Shown piece by piece: positions 53,617 through 61,130 of a stretch of DNA of 61,130 nucleotides. Source of the DNA: Deltaproteobacteria bacterium (lineage in GTDB: Bacteria > Myxococcota_A > Polyangia > Haliangiales > Haliangiaceae). How positions within the stretch are numbered: position 1 is the stretch's first letter; every line of letters starts with the position of its first letter. The notes below the pieces were generated by a model. It was not told where the DNA came from, made no database searches, and saw only the letters and a list, made by a program, of their open reading frames with translations. Location of the stretch: the NCBI GenBank assembly GCA_019237945.1, contig JAFAOG010000134.1:1-61130 (forward strand), given 5' to 3'. A program made the position numbers and the translations under genes.

Positions 53617-54222
53617 GTGCGCCTGCCCGACATCGTCACGCCTCGGCCGAGGATCCTGTTCGTCGGGATCAACCCGGGGCACCGCTCGGGCCAGCTCGGG
53701 CATCACTTCGCGGGCCCGGGCAATCCGTTCTGGCGGCTGCTGCACGCGAGCGGCCTGACGCCCGAGGTGATCCCCGCCGTCGAGGATCACCGGCTCGCCG
53801 ACTACGGCTACGCGCTGACGAACCTCGCCGCGCGACCGACGCGCAGCGCCGCCGAGCTGCGTCGCACCGAGCTCGCCCGCGGCCGCCGCGAGCTGATCGC
53901 GAAGATCGAGACGATGCGTCCAGCGGTGGTCGCATTGGTCGGCATTACGCTCTATCCGCTCGTCGTCGGCGGCGCCACGCCGGGGCCCGGTGCAAAGCCG
54001 GAGCGGCTCGCGGGTGCGCGCGTGTTCGTCGTGCCGAATCCGAGCGGGCTCAACGCATCGTTTCCAGGATTTGCTTCGAAGCTGGTCTGGTTCGAGGCAC
54101 TCGCCGCGTTTGCGCGGTCGCGAGCGACGCCGGCGTCGCGTTCTTCAGCGCGACCTCGGCGGTCGCGAGGTGGCCCTTCACCTGGCCCCACTCGCCGGCC
54201 TTCTTCACCGCGTCGGCGTTGA
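53617..54222 (+). CDS. mug: Mismatch-specific uracil/thymine DNA glycosylase (Mug/TDG family)
   Basis: A 201-residue protein starting at the GTG at 53617. It has the Mug motif GINPGHRSGQLGHHFAGPGNPFWRLL, where the Asn of INPG acts in glycosidic bond cleavage, and the second motif VPNPSGLNASF. It excises U or ethenocytosine from G mismatches. Conservation ends near residue 170. The last ~30 residues are Arg/Pro/Ser-rich (RSSARPRRSRGGPSPGPTRR) and are read from DNA that is coding on the other strand, so they look like a readthrough tail. It follows the BON-SRPBCC gene by 3 bp. Confidence 0.88.
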   Translation: MRLPDIVTPRPRILFVGINPGHRSGQLGHHFAGPGNPFWRLLHASGLTPEVIPAVEDHRLADYGYALTNLAARPTRSAAELRRTELARGRRELIAKIETMRPAVVALVGITLYPLVVGGATPGPGAKPERLAGARVFVVPNPSGLNASFPGFASKLVWFEALAAFARSRATPASRSSARPRRSRGGPSPGPTRRPSSPRRR

Positions 54223-54643
54223 CGAGCTGGAGCTTCTGGCCCTGCTCGACCCACTGCATCTCTTCGACGGTCATCGCGCCCTGGACCATCTCGACCTCCT
54301 CCTGCGTCAGCCCGGACTCGACGATCCACGCGTGCAGCGGACCATCGTGGACGTCGGCGAGCCGCAGGTCGTTGTGCTTTTCCGCGACTGCATCGACGAG
54401 GTCGCCGTGGCCGGACCGGTAGATCAGCTCGGCCATCGGACACCGGACGCCGCGCGCGTCGCGGAACACGCTCAACGGATGTCCGGCCGCATCTTGTGGG
54501 AACTGCCCGGCTTCCGTGTAGTCGTGCAGCCACGCGAGCATCTGCGCGCGACGGGCCGCGAGGTCCGGAGTCGTGGGAGAGGCGGGCCCCGCTGCCGGGT
54601 GACACGCCGCGAGAAGGACGCTGAGGAGAATGATGTGCTTCAT
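54050..54643 (-). CDS. Putative lipoprotein overlapping the mug gene
   Basis: A 197-residue protein with a signal/lipobox (MKHIILLSVLLAACHPAAG). The mature part is helical and acidic (MLAWLHDYTEAGQFPQDAAGHPLSVFRDARGVRCPMAELIYRSG...). The first ~165 residues look like a normal domain with one internal Cys. The final ~30 (TAQTRRVPRTRPASK...) are basic and are read antisense to conserved mug codons, so one or both genes have lost an earlier stop. The overlap is 173 bp. Function unknown. Confidence 0.75.
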   Translation of the reverse strand: MKHIILLSVLLAACHPAAGPASPTTPDLAARRAQMLAWLHDYTEAGQFPQDAAGHPLSVFRDARGVRCPMAELIYRSGHGDLVDAVAEKHNDLRLADVHDGPLHAWIVESGLTQEEVEMVQGAMTVEEMQWVEQGQKLQLVNADAVKKAGEWGQVKGHLATAEVALKNATPASLATAQTRRVPRTRPASKQILETMR

Positions 54644-54732
54644 CGATTTCACGATGGCGCGACTTCTCCTCCGTCGACGTAAGGCCTCTGTAAGGCGTTG
54701 TCGAAACGCGCGCCGTATGGTCAAGTCCGCGC

Positions 54733-55098
54733 GTGGTGGCGAAGAAGCCGTTGAGGCTCCTGATCGTCGAGGATCACGTCGATTCGGCGGAGCTCCTCGC
54801 GGAGCTGCTCGTCAGTCGCGGCCATCACGTGCGCATCGCCGGCACCGCGAGCGCCGCGCTCGCCCGCGCCGCGGAGGAGCCGTTCGATCTCGTCGTCAGC
54901 GACGTCGGCCTGCCCGACGCCAGCGGCTACGAGCTGATGGCCAAGCTCCGCGATCGCCACGCGCTCAAGGGCATCGCGCTCACCGGCACCCGCACGACGG
55001 ACGCCGCCGCCGCCTCGGGGTTCGTCGCAGTTCTGACCAAGCCGATTGCCCTTCGCACCCTCGAAGAAACGCTCGAAACCGTCGCCGCGCGCCTCTGA
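54733..55098 (+). CDS. Stand-alone response regulator receiver domain
   Basis: A 121-residue CheY-like domain. The acidic pair Glu13-Asp14, the phospho-acceptor Asp57 (VVSDVGLP), Thr84 (ALTGT) and Lys103 (LTKP) are all in place. There is no output domain. It is phosphorylated by an unidentified histidine kinase and would act through protein binding. The start is the GTG at 54733 (a second GTG follows). The next gene starts 30 bp later. Confidence 0.9.
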   Translation: MVAKKPLRLLIVEDHVDSAELLAELLVSRGHHVRIAGTASAALARAAEEPFDLVVSDVGLPDASGYELMAKLRDRHALKGIALTGTRTTDAAAASGFVAVLTKPIALRTLEETLETVAARL

Positions 55099-55128
55099 GC
55101 GTGACTGCGAACTTTTCCATCTTTCGAT

Positions 55129-55629
55129 ATGTCAGGGCCCTTCGCTACGCTCGACCCCGTGCTGGACATTCCAACGACCATCACCGTGAACGGTTCGCAA
55201 GGCGACCGGTTCCTGTCGAGCCTTGGCGGCTACCGCAACCCCGTGCCGCGCGCGCTCCGCCACCTCGCATCAGGCGACCAGCGCTCGATCCAGGTCGACC
55301 CGCAAGACGCCGAGCTCGTCGCCAGCTTCGTCGAAGAGCTGCTCGCGTCGGGCTGGGTCGATGTCGAGCAGCCGCTGCTGTTCTCGCCGCGCGTCGGCGA
55401 CGAAGTGCTCGTGCTGAGCGACTCGCTCGCCGAGGTCTCGCACACGGCCAAGCACGCGCCGGTCTCGTGGCGCCTTGTCGAGAAGGGCACGCGCGGCAAG
55501 CTGATCGGCTGGCGCGATGTCGAAAACGAGCCGCCGCGTGCGGTGCTCGATCTCGCGGGCGTCGAGCGCCGCCTCGTCGTGTTCATCGGCGAGACGAAGG
55601 TCACGCGCGCCCGCCGCCACCGCTACTGA
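55129..55629 (+). CDS. Unknown protein, 166 aa
   Basis: The ATG at 55129 begins MSGPFATLDPVLDIP. The protein is acidic and mixed alpha-beta, with no signal, no Cys and no membrane segment. Segments such as YRNPVPRALRHLASG and VSWRLVEKGTRGKLIGWRDVE look like an exposed basic patch and an SH3-like strand pair. It follows the receiver gene by 30 bp and may be its partner, but no family is recognised. An inverted repeat lies 10 bp after its stop. Confidence 0.65.
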   Translation: MSGPFATLDPVLDIPTTITVNGSQGDRFLSSLGGYRNPVPRALRHLASGDQRSIQVDPQDAELVASFVEELLASGWVDVEQPLLFSPRVGDEVLVLSDSLAEVSHTAKHAPVSWRLVEKGTRGKLIGWRDVENEPPRAVLDLAGVERRLVVFIGETKVTRARRHRY

Positions 55630-55639
55630 CCGTGGGCAG

Positions 55640-55656
55640 TGTGCACGGAGTGCACA
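55640..55656 (+). promoter_or_regulatory. Short inverted repeat after the 166-aa gene
   Basis: TGTGCA-CGGAG-TGCACA is a perfect 6-bp repeat with a five-base loop, 10 bp after the stop at 55629. It has no T-run, so it is a weak terminator candidate or a protein-binding site in front of the phosphoesterase gene. Confidence 0.4.
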
Positions 55657-55667
55657 GCTCCTTAACT

Positions 55668-55705
55668 GTTGACCACCGTTCGATAAAGTTGACCGCAGTT
55701 CGATA
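55668..55705 (+). repeat. Tandem 20-bp direct repeat upstream of the phosphoesterase lipoprotein gene
   Basis: GTTGACCACCGTTCGATA (55668-55685) is followed, in register by 20 bp, by GTTGACCGCAGTTCGATA (55688-55705). Fifteen of 18 positions match. It ends 49 bp before the ATG at 55755, a position suited to a regulator binding twice on the same DNA face. Confidence 0.65.
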
Positions 55706-55754
55706 GCGAATTGTTACTTTGCGCCAGCGCGCATTTGATCGACGATGCGCGCCC

Positions 55755-57044
55755 ATGAGGGGATGCTGGCTCGTCGCACTGCTGCTCGCGGCATGTAGCT
55801 CGTCGCACGAAGGACTCGGTGCGCCCGACGCGTCAGGCACGACAGGTGGCGATGGTGCGCATCCCGACGCCCCGAACGTGCCGGTGCCGATCAAGCACGT
55901 CGTCGTCATCATCAAAGAGAACCACACGTTCGACAATTACTTCGGCTCGTTCCCCGGCGCCGACGGCATCAGCCAGATCCAGGTCGGCTCGCAGATGATC
56001 ACGCCGCCGCACGCACCGGATCGCACGCCGCGCGATCTGTGTCACGCGCACAGCTGCGCGCTGCAGGATCTGACGGGCGACTGGCTCGGCGTGTCGGGCG
56101 CATCGAACAACGGCGACAACCTCGCGTTCGCTCAGTATCAGGAAGCCGACATCCCGAACTACTGGCAGTACGCGCGCCACTTCACGCTCGGCGATCGGTT
56201 CTTTGCGAACGTGCTCGGCCCGAGCTTCCCCGGCCACACGTTCGTGCTCGCCGCGCAGGCGGGCTGGGCCGCCGGCAACCCGAACACGCAGGTGCTGCAT
56301 CCCTACTGGGGCTGCGATCAGGACGCGACGACGAAGGTCGACATCGAGAACCAGTACACCGGCACAATGGATCAGGTGTTCCCGTGCTTCAAGATCCCGA
56401 GCGTGCCCGACGTGCTGCCGGCGGGCGTCGACTGGCGGTTCTACGGCACGAACTTCTACGCGCTGCCGGAGATCTGGTCGATGTTCGATGCGGTCGACGG
56501 CATTCGCAACGGTCCGGGCTGGGCGAAGATCGTCAACGCGAACCAGTTCGACGCGGACGTCGCGAACGGCACGCTGCCCGCGGTGACGTGGCTCGTCGAC
56601 CAGGATCTCGACGACGAGCATCCGAACATCGGCGGCGTGTGCGCCGGCGAGAACTGGACGGTCGGCCACATCAACGCGATCATGAACAGCGAGCTGTGGA
56701 AGGACACCGCGATCATCTTCACGATGGATGACTTCGGTGGCTGGTACGATCACGTCACGCCGCCGCGCCGCTACGGCATGGATCCGACGAACGCACCGTA
56801 TGGCGATGGCTTCCGGCTGCCGCTGATCGTGATCTCGCCGTACGCGAAGCCCGGCTTCATCTTCCACGAGAACGCCGAGCAGGCGAGCATCCCGCGGTTC
56901 ATCGAGCGCGTGTTCAATGCGCCGGCGCTGTCGACGCTCGATCCCGCGGCGCAGGATGGTCAGGCGAACGACCTGATGGGCGCCTTCGACTTCACGCAGC
57001 AGCCGCTGCCGCCGCTGCCGCTGACAACGCGCTCCTGCCTGTAG
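55755..57044 (+). CDS. Phosphoesterase family lipoprotein (phospholipase C/acid phosphatase type)
   Basis: A 429-residue protein with lipobox (CWLVALLLAACSSS). The catalytic domain shows the family start VVVIIKENHTFDNYFGSFPG, where Glu and Asn bind the metal and the Thr is the nucleophile, followed by FANVLGPSFPGHTFVLAAQA and the late FTMDDFGGWYDHVTPP motif with Asp and His metal ligands. Members include non-haemolytic phospholipase C and acid phosphatase AcpA. It acts outside the cell on phosphate esters or lipids. The ATG at 55755 is chosen for its signal peptide. The stop abuts that of the convergent lipoprotein gene. Confidence 0.9.
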   Translation: MRGCWLVALLLAACSSSHEGLGAPDASGTTGGDGAHPDAPNVPVPIKHVVVIIKENHTFDNYFGSFPGADGISQIQVGSQMITPPHAPDRTPRDLCHAHSCALQDLTGDWLGVSGASNNGDNLAFAQYQEADIPNYWQYARHFTLGDRFFANVLGPSFPGHTFVLAAQAGWAAGNPNTQVLHPYWGCDQDATTKVDIENQYTGTMDQVFPCFKIPSVPDVLPAGVDWRFYGTNFYALPEIWSMFDAVDGIRNGPGWAKIVNANQFDADVANGTLPAVTWLVDQDLDDEHPNIGGVCAGENWTVGHINAIMNSELWKDTAIIFTMDDFGGWYDHVTPPRRYGMDPTNAPYGDGFRLPLIVISPYAKPGFIFHENAEQASIPRFIERVFNAPALSTLDPAAQDGQANDLMGAFDFTQQPLPPLPLTTRSCL

Positions 57045-57503
57045 TCACTTGATGAAGAACGCGTCCGCGATCGCGTCGGCGAAGTCGACGTCCTGCGCGA
57101 CCTCGACGCGATACTCGCCCGCCGCCGCATCGGCGAACGGCGCGAGCTTGACGGTCAGGCCGCTCGCGGCGAACCGGCACGGGTGCTGGCAGGCAACGCC
57201 CTGATCCGCGCCCGTGTAGACGAGGTTGATCACGCCGTCATTGCCGACGTGCACGCGGCGGCACGCGGCCGCATCCGCCGACAGCGGCGTGCCCGCGGCA
57301 TCGGTCACGCGGTAGTAGTAGTCGCCGGCGGCGAGCTGGCCCTCGCTGACGACGTACGCGTCATCCTTCGCGCCGAATGCATCGAGCATCGCGCGGTGGC
57401 CGTCGGCGCGGCTCGCGTGGACCGGTGGGTCGTTGTCGACGGTCGTCGAGACGTCGGTGCACCCGATCAGGGCGCCGAGCGTGGTGGCGAGGAGACGGCA
57501 CAT
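57045..57503 (-). CDS. Small putative lipoprotein with beta-sandwich
   Basis: A 152-residue protein with lipobox (MCRLLATTLGALIGCTD). The mature part has two Cys pairs (ACRRVHVGN, GVACQHPCRF) and beta-strands (YYYRVTDAAGTPL, EYRVEVAQDVDFA). The pattern recalls carbohydrate-binding or PPC-like beta-sandwiches, but no assignment is firm. The ATG at 57503 is preferred to longer in-frame starts. It lies tail to tail with the phosphoesterase gene and is divergent from the gene at 57631. Confidence 0.7.
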   Translation of the reverse strand: MCRLLATTLGALIGCTDVSTTVDNDPPVHASRADGHRAMLDAFGAKDDAYVVSEGQLAAGDYYYRVTDAAGTPLSADAAACRRVHVGNDGVINLVYTGADQGVACQHPCRFAASGLTVKLAPFADAAAGEYRVEVAQDVDFADAIADAFFIK

Positions 57504-57630
57504 GTCCCTGGGCCACAGCAAAGGTCGTACCGCGCGACGAGCCCAGCAGACACGCCGATCTAGCTCGCGGCCGGTGCGCGCCCACGCACGAAGGACGGGC
57601 ACGGCGGCGCGCGTTCGCTACGCTAGTGCG

Positions 57631-58461
57631 ATGCGCCTAACTGCACTGATCGTGATGGCGGCCGCGTCGACGGCGAGCGCCGCCCCCGACTACGCCGGGC
57701 ACATCAAGGCGTTGCGCGACAAGCTCGCCGCGAAGGGGCTGACGGGCGTGACGATCCGCATCGAGGAGCCGTTCGTCGTCATCGGCGATGCGGGCGAGGA
57801 CACGCTCGCGCGCGATGCCCGGACGGTGCGGTGGGCCGCCGACAAGCTCGAGGCCGACTTCTTCGCGAAGCGCCCGACGAAGATCCTCGACATCTACCTG
57901 TTCCACGATGCCGAGTCGTACGAGCGCGGCGTCCAGCTGCTGACGACCGACGCGCCCGACACGCCGTACGGCTTCTACTCGCCGAGCGCGCAGGGGCTGT
58001 TCATGAACATCTCGACCGGCGGCGGCACGCTCGTTCACGAGATCGTGCACCCGTACGTCGAGGCCGACTTTCCTGACGCCCCGCCGTGGCTCAACGAAGG
58101 CCTCGGCTCGCTGTTCGAGCAGAGCGCCGAGCAAGACGGCCACATCGTCGGCCTGACGAACTGGCGGCTGCCCGGCCTCCAGCACGCGATTGTGCACGGC
58201 GAGGTACCGACGTTCTCGTCGCTGATGCACCTCGGCTCCAACGACTTCTACGGCGACGACCAGGGCATCAACTACGCCGAGTCGCGCTACTTGCTGTACT
58301 ACCTGCAGCAGACCGGCAAGCTGCGCGGGTTCTACAAGGCGTTCCGCGCGGCGCACGCGAAGGATCCGTCGGGCTTCCAGACGCTGACGAAGACCGTCGG
58401 CGATCTCGAGAAGCTGCAGCCGGCGTGGGAGCGCTGGGTGAAGACGCTGCGCTTTCAGTGA
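57631..58461 (+). CDS. Exported gluzincin-type metallopeptidase-like protein
   Basis: A 276-residue protein with a signal peptide (ALIVMAAASTASA). It has HEIVH at 136-140 and a downstream Glu156 (PPWLNEGLGSLFEQ), the HExxH...E layout of gluzincins; similar proteins are grouped in DUF1570 and peptidase MA-like families. A helix pair follows (YAESRYLLYYLQQTGKLRGF), as in those families. It probably cleaves cell-wall or surface proteins. The start ATG is 57631, and the 3' end overlaps the next convergent gene by 7 bp. Confidence 0.8.
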   Translation: MRLTALIVMAAASTASAAPDYAGHIKALRDKLAAKGLTGVTIRIEEPFVVIGDAGEDTLARDARTVRWAADKLEADFFAKRPTKILDIYLFHDAESYERGVQLLTTDAPDTPYGFYSPSAQGLFMNISTGGGTLVHEIVHPYVEADFPDAPPWLNEGLGSLFEQSAEQDGHIVGLTNWRLPGLQHAIVHGEVPTFSSLMHLGSNDFYGDDQGINYAESRYLLYYLQQTGKLRGFYKAFRAAHAKDPSGFQTLTKTVGDLEKLQPAWERWVKTLRFQ

Positions 58462-59207
58462 CCCGGGCGCGGCGCGTGGGCCCAGTGATCGACGACCGAA
58501 TCCTCGCCGCAGCGCTGGATGTAGTCGGTGCCGAAATCGCGGGCATCTTCCGTGCGGCCGTCGAGGACGAGGAGCTTGACCAGGTCGTGCGCCTGCGAGG
58601 GCTCGCAGCGCTGACCGAGCGTGCCGCGCAGCTCGTCGATCTTCACCTTGCGCTGCTGCGCGATCTGCGCGAGCTCGTCGCGCATTGCCTCGCGGCGATC
58701 GACCTTCTTCGCCGGCACGATCGCGGCGAACCACGCGAGCACGGCGAGCAGGACGGCGCCGACGACCGACGCGACGACGATGCGCTGGCGGCGCCGCGAC
58801 AGCGGAGCGCTGACGAGGCCGGCGGTGCGCGCTTCGATCGCATCCCAGTCCGCGCCGGGGACCGCGAGCTTGAGCTCCTCGATCGCGCGCTTCGCGTCAT
58901 CGAGCGCGCTGCGATCGATCGAATCGCCGCGCGATGCGGATTTCGCGGCGTGGGGCCGCAGCTCGTCGTACGCGGCGGTGTTCGCGCCACGATTGGCGAG
59001 CACTTTGCGTGCGCGATCGAGGTGCCGCCAGATCTCCGGGTACGCATCGTTCGCCTCGGCGAACGCGCGCCAGCGCTGGTGCGGCGCATCAGTCGCACGC
59101 GTGCGGACGGCCGCGGACTCGACCGCATCGATCAGCGCCTCGCCGATCAAGATCGCACCGACCGCGCGGTCGTGCTCGTCGAGGGCGTTCGCCGTATCGC
59201 GATACAT
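58455..59207 (-). CDS. Single-pass membrane protein of unknown function
   Basis: A 250-residue protein. The N-terminal ~140 residues are helical and cytoplasmic (AEANDAYPEIWRHLDRARKVL), then one membrane segment (~143-165, VVASVVGAVLLAVLAWFAAIV), then a short extracytoplasmic tail with Cys (~205 and ~234) and a coiled segment (MRDELAQIAQQRKVKIDELRGT). The layout resembles an adaptor or sensor but no family is recognised. It converges on the gluzincin-like gene. Confidence 0.7.
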   Translation of the reverse strand: MYRDTANALDEHDRAVGAILIGEALIDAVESAAVRTRATDAPHQRWRAFAEANDAYPEIWRHLDRARKVLANRGANTAAYDELRPHAAKSASRGDSIDRSALDDAKRAIEELKLAVPGADWDAIEARTAGLVSAPLSRRRQRIVVASVVGAVLLAVLAWFAAIVPAKKVDRREAMRDELAQIAQQRKVKIDELRGTLGQRCEPSQAHDLVKLLVLDGRTEDARDFGTDYIQRCGEDSVVDHWAHAPRPGH

Positions 59208-59253
59208 CCCTCTTAGTGTTTCGGATCAGGGGCAGGGTGGCAAGGCCCGATTT

Positions 59254-59760
59254 CTAATCGCGATCGCGGTCGCGGTCGCGGCGGTGCTCGCGGCGCTCTT
59301 CCCGACGATCTTCGCGGCGTTCCTCCCGCCGTTCCTCCCGCCGTTCCTCGCGGCGTTCCTCGCCCCGGTCGTACCTATGGTCGCGAATCACCGGGCCTTC
59401 GTGGCGGTAGTACGGGGCGGGACGGGCGTAGTCCCGGCCCTCGTGGCGGCGGTAGTGGACGTACGCGCGCGGGTTGTCGATCGTGCGGATCCGGACCGGC
59501 ACGTAGTTGAGGTCGACGCGCGCGAACCCGCGGTCGTAGGAGCCCGAGCGGAACCACATGCCGTCGCGGTACTCCCAGTACGCGCCGTCGCTGTAGAACA
59601 CCGGCGCATCGGCATCCGCGATCACCTGCACGCCGGGCTCGACCTCGACGAGATCGGGCGACTGCACGGCGACGCCGCCGCCGTACTCGACCTCGCCTGT
59701 TCCCGCGCAGCCGGCGACGGCCGACGCGAAGAGCACACCACAAATCCATGTGAGCTTCAT
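59254..59760 (-). CDS. Lipoprotein with Arg/Glu-repeat tail
   Basis: A 168-residue protein with lipobox (WICGVLFASAVAGCAG). The middle has a YXX20-like aromatic stretch (FYSDGAYWEYRDGMWFRSGSYDRGFARVDLNYVP) common in small myxobacterial and gammaproteobacterial lipoproteins. The last ~40 residues are a low-complexity EERREERREERR tract ending in (RD)n, a strongly charged single alpha helix. The repeat tract is unusual for a secreted protein. The ATG at 59760 is used; longer frames lack a signal at the start. Confidence 0.75.
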   Translation of the reverse strand: MKLTWICGVLFASAVAGCAGTGEVEYGGGVAVQSPDLVEVEPGVQVIADADAPVFYSDGAYWEYRDGMWFRSGSYDRGFARVDLNYVPVRIRTIDNPRAYVHYRRHEGRDYARPAPYYRHEGPVIRDHRYDRGEERREERREERREERREDRREERREHRRDRDRDRD

Positions 59761-59812
59761 GCGCGAGAAAACCAGCATTGCGCATGCCACCGCCGCGCGA
59801 GAACCTCGCAGG

Positions 59813-60637
59813 ATGAAGCGTCAGCTGCGGACGTTTGCGGGGTTGAACGTCGAGGAACTGCGTCATCCGTCGGATGCGAGCGCGACCGAGGCGCTCAAGA
59901 AGATCCCGGGCCTCGACAAGCTGCTCGCGAAGATCCTCGAGGTCGGGCTCGAGCGGATGTTCTACGTCGAGAACGTCGCGTCGAACCTGCGCGTCACGCC
60001 GAAGATGTTTCCGCGGCTGCACAAGAGCCTCGTGTGGGCGACGAAGATCCTCGATATCGCCGAGCCCGAGATGTACGTGACGGTCGACCCGGTGCCGAAC
60101 GCGTGGACGTACGGTCACACGAAGCCGTTCATCACGCTGACGTCGGGCCTGATCGACATGATGACCGACGAGGAGCTGTTCTTCGTCATCGGTCATGAGG
60201 CCGGGCACATCAAGGCCGGCCACGTGCTGTACGGGACGATGGCGCGCAACATCGCTGCGATCATCGCGCTGCTCGGCGAGATGACGCTCGGCATCGGTGC
60301 GCTCGTCGCGCGCGGGCTCGCGTTCGCGCTGTACGAGTGGTACCGGTGCGCCGAGCTGACGTCGGATCGCGCGGCGCTGATGTGCGTGCAGGATCTCGAG
60401 GTCGCGCGGTCGACGTTCATGAAGCTCGCCGGCGGCACCACGCGCCTCGTCGCCGAGATGGATCGAGAGGAGTTCCTGCGGCAGATCCGCGAGTACGAGG
60501 ACGTCGATCGCTCGACGCTCGATCGCGCGTACAAGATCCTGCTCACGGTGCAACGGACGCATCCGTTCGCGATGCAACGCGCGAAGGAGCTCGAGCTGTG
60601 GTCAGAAGACGGGTACGCGCGCCTCATGGGCACGTGA
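59813..60637 (+). CDS. M48 family metallopeptidase
   Basis: A 274-residue protein. The zinc site is HEAGH (128-132) in FFVIGHEAGHIKAGHVLYG, with the third ligand Glu in CAELTSDRAAL (~181). Two hydrophobic segments (~145-165) between them suggest membrane association. The N-terminal region (RTFAGLNVEELRHPSDASATEALKKIPGLDKLL) matches soluble HtpX/Oma1-like proteins seen in myxobacteria. It may clear damaged membrane proteins. The ATG at 59813 is used; the upstream frame overlaps the divergent lipoprotein gene. It precedes the FAD oxidoreductase by 18 bp. Confidence 0.88.
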   Translation: MKRQLRTFAGLNVEELRHPSDASATEALKKIPGLDKLLAKILEVGLERMFYVENVASNLRVTPKMFPRLHKSLVWATKILDIAEPEMYVTVDPVPNAWTYGHTKPFITLTSGLIDMMTDEELFFVIGHEAGHIKAGHVLYGTMARNIAAIIALLGEMTLGIGALVARGLAFALYEWYRCAELTSDRAALMCVQDLEVARSTFMKLAGGTTRLVAEMDREEFLRQIREYEDVDRSTLDRAYKILLTVQRTHPFAMQRAKELELWSEDGYARLMGT

Positions 60638-60655
60638 CTTGCTGACCTCGATCGC

Positions 60656-61130
60656 ATGGCGATCGCAAACGATTCCGGGCGCACGCGCTCTACGTGGATG
60701 GCGGAGAGCGTTCCTGACTACGACGGTGACGTTCCGGGCGATGCGCAGCCGGATGTCTGCGTCGTCGGCGCCGGCATCGCGGGATTGTCCGTGGCGCTCG
60801 CGCTCGTCCAGGACGGGCTCGACGTGCTCGTGCTCGATCAGGGACCCATCGGCGGCGGTCAGACGGCGCGCACGAGCGCTCACCTGGCGTCGGCGCTCGA
60901 CGATCGCATCTACGTGCTCGAGCGCCGCTTCGGCAAGCAGGGCGCGCGGCTCGCGGTCGAGTCGCACGCGGCCGCGATCGACGCGATCGAGCGCAACGCG
61001 AAGATGTTCGGCATCGACTGCGATTTCGTGCGCGTCGACGGCTATCTGTGGCGCGGGCCGAACAGCTCGTGGCGCGAGCTGCGCAAGGAGCGCGACGCGT
61101 CGAAGCGCGCCGGGCTCGTCGTCTCCGAGG
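60656..61130 (+). CDS. FAD-dependent oxidoreductase, 3' end cut off by the window edge
   Basis: The ATG at 60656 opens a frame that runs to the window end (158 codons). The dinucleotide-binding motif is VVGAGIAGLSVALAL (GxGxxG at 38-43) followed by the strand VLVLDQGPIGGGQTARTSAHL, as in DadA-like enzymes. The TWMAESVPDYDGDV N-terminus and the RTSAHLASALDDRIY region match FAD oxidoreductases that carry a C-terminal Rieske [2Fe-2S] domain, but that part is beyond the window. It is in one run with the M48 gene. Confidence 0.85.
   Translation, partial: MAIANDSGRTRSTWMAESVPDYDGDVPGDAQPDVCVVGAGIAGLSVALALVQDGLDVLVLDQGPIGGGQTARTSAHLASALDDRIYVLERRFGKQGARLAVESHAAAIDAIERNAKMFGIDCDFVRVDGYLWRGPNSSWRELRKERDASKRAGLVVSE

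Overview
The window is a high-GC stretch of bacterial chromosome from a Gram-negative, predatory-type lineage. The closest fit is Myxococcota (Polyangia/Haliangiales-like). This is inferred from the dense set of lipobox-type lipoproteins, a Pkn-type Ser/Thr kinase, a type IV pilin-like protein, beta-propeller lipoproteins, a thermolysin-like secreted protease, an Hc1-type histone-like protein and a contractile-injection-system tube protein. No rRNA, tRNA, CRISPR array or intact transposon was seen. Genes are tightly packed, with many 4-bp ATGA/GTGA overlaps, and almost every long open frame lying opposite a listed gene is an antisense shadow.

Layout. 1-4542 (minus): orphan CIS tube/LysM-adaptor-like protein, giant TPR protein and a truncated unknown gene. 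4654-9741: small membrane protein, rhomboid protease, BolA-like protein, then a lipoprotein / Ser-Thr kinase / CxxCH lipoprotein run. 9841-12518: CsbD-like protein, PPi-type phosphofructokinase, a SelU/SelL-like thioredoxin-fold protein whose frame is crossed by an in-frame TGA (probable selenocysteine, with a SECIS-like hairpin), and a membrane protein. 12494-19319: pilin, TerB-like protein, then a five-gene run (RluA-type pseudouridine synthase, HAD phosphatase-ATPase fusion, DUF4105 protein, PhnD-like protein, VIT transporter). 19337-19476: a MITE-like palindromic element. 19489-25188: pirin, then two beta-propeller lipoproteins, a small outer-membrane-type protein and an EAL-domain protein in one run. 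25280-31043: M4 protease, lipoprotein, Hc1-like histone, GH43 glycosidase. 31040-35167 (minus): a coupled run of lipoprotein and LigD-type polymerase, followed by the complete AmmeMemoRadiSam trio.

35194-44910: SCP2 protein, aminotransferase, PYP-like PAS protein, ABM-NTF2 fusion, patatin, then an AbrB-type regulator / UGPase / membrane protein operon preceded by two 57-bp repeats carrying perfect 34-bp dyads, a TonB-like protein with a long Gly-Asn repeat, and a membrane dipeptidase. 44938-49373: RND pump with adaptor. 49365-54643: SRAP-fold protein without its catalytic residues, zinc ribbon, dicarboxylate symporter, NeuB-like barrel, BON-SRPBCC protein, and Mug glycosylase convergently overlapping a lipoprotein. 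54733-61130: receiver-only regulator, phospholipase C-type phosphoesterase lipoprotein, two metalloprotease-type proteins, an Arg/Glu-repeat lipoprotein and the start of a FAD oxidoreductase.

The strongest novelty candidates are the UxxC selenoprotein at 11410-11925, the paired dyads in front of the AbrB-type operon, the start codon of the phosphofructokinase placed in the loop of a perfect hairpin, the catalytically stripped SRAP protein, and the MITE-like element. All assignments come from reading the sequence; no database search was run.
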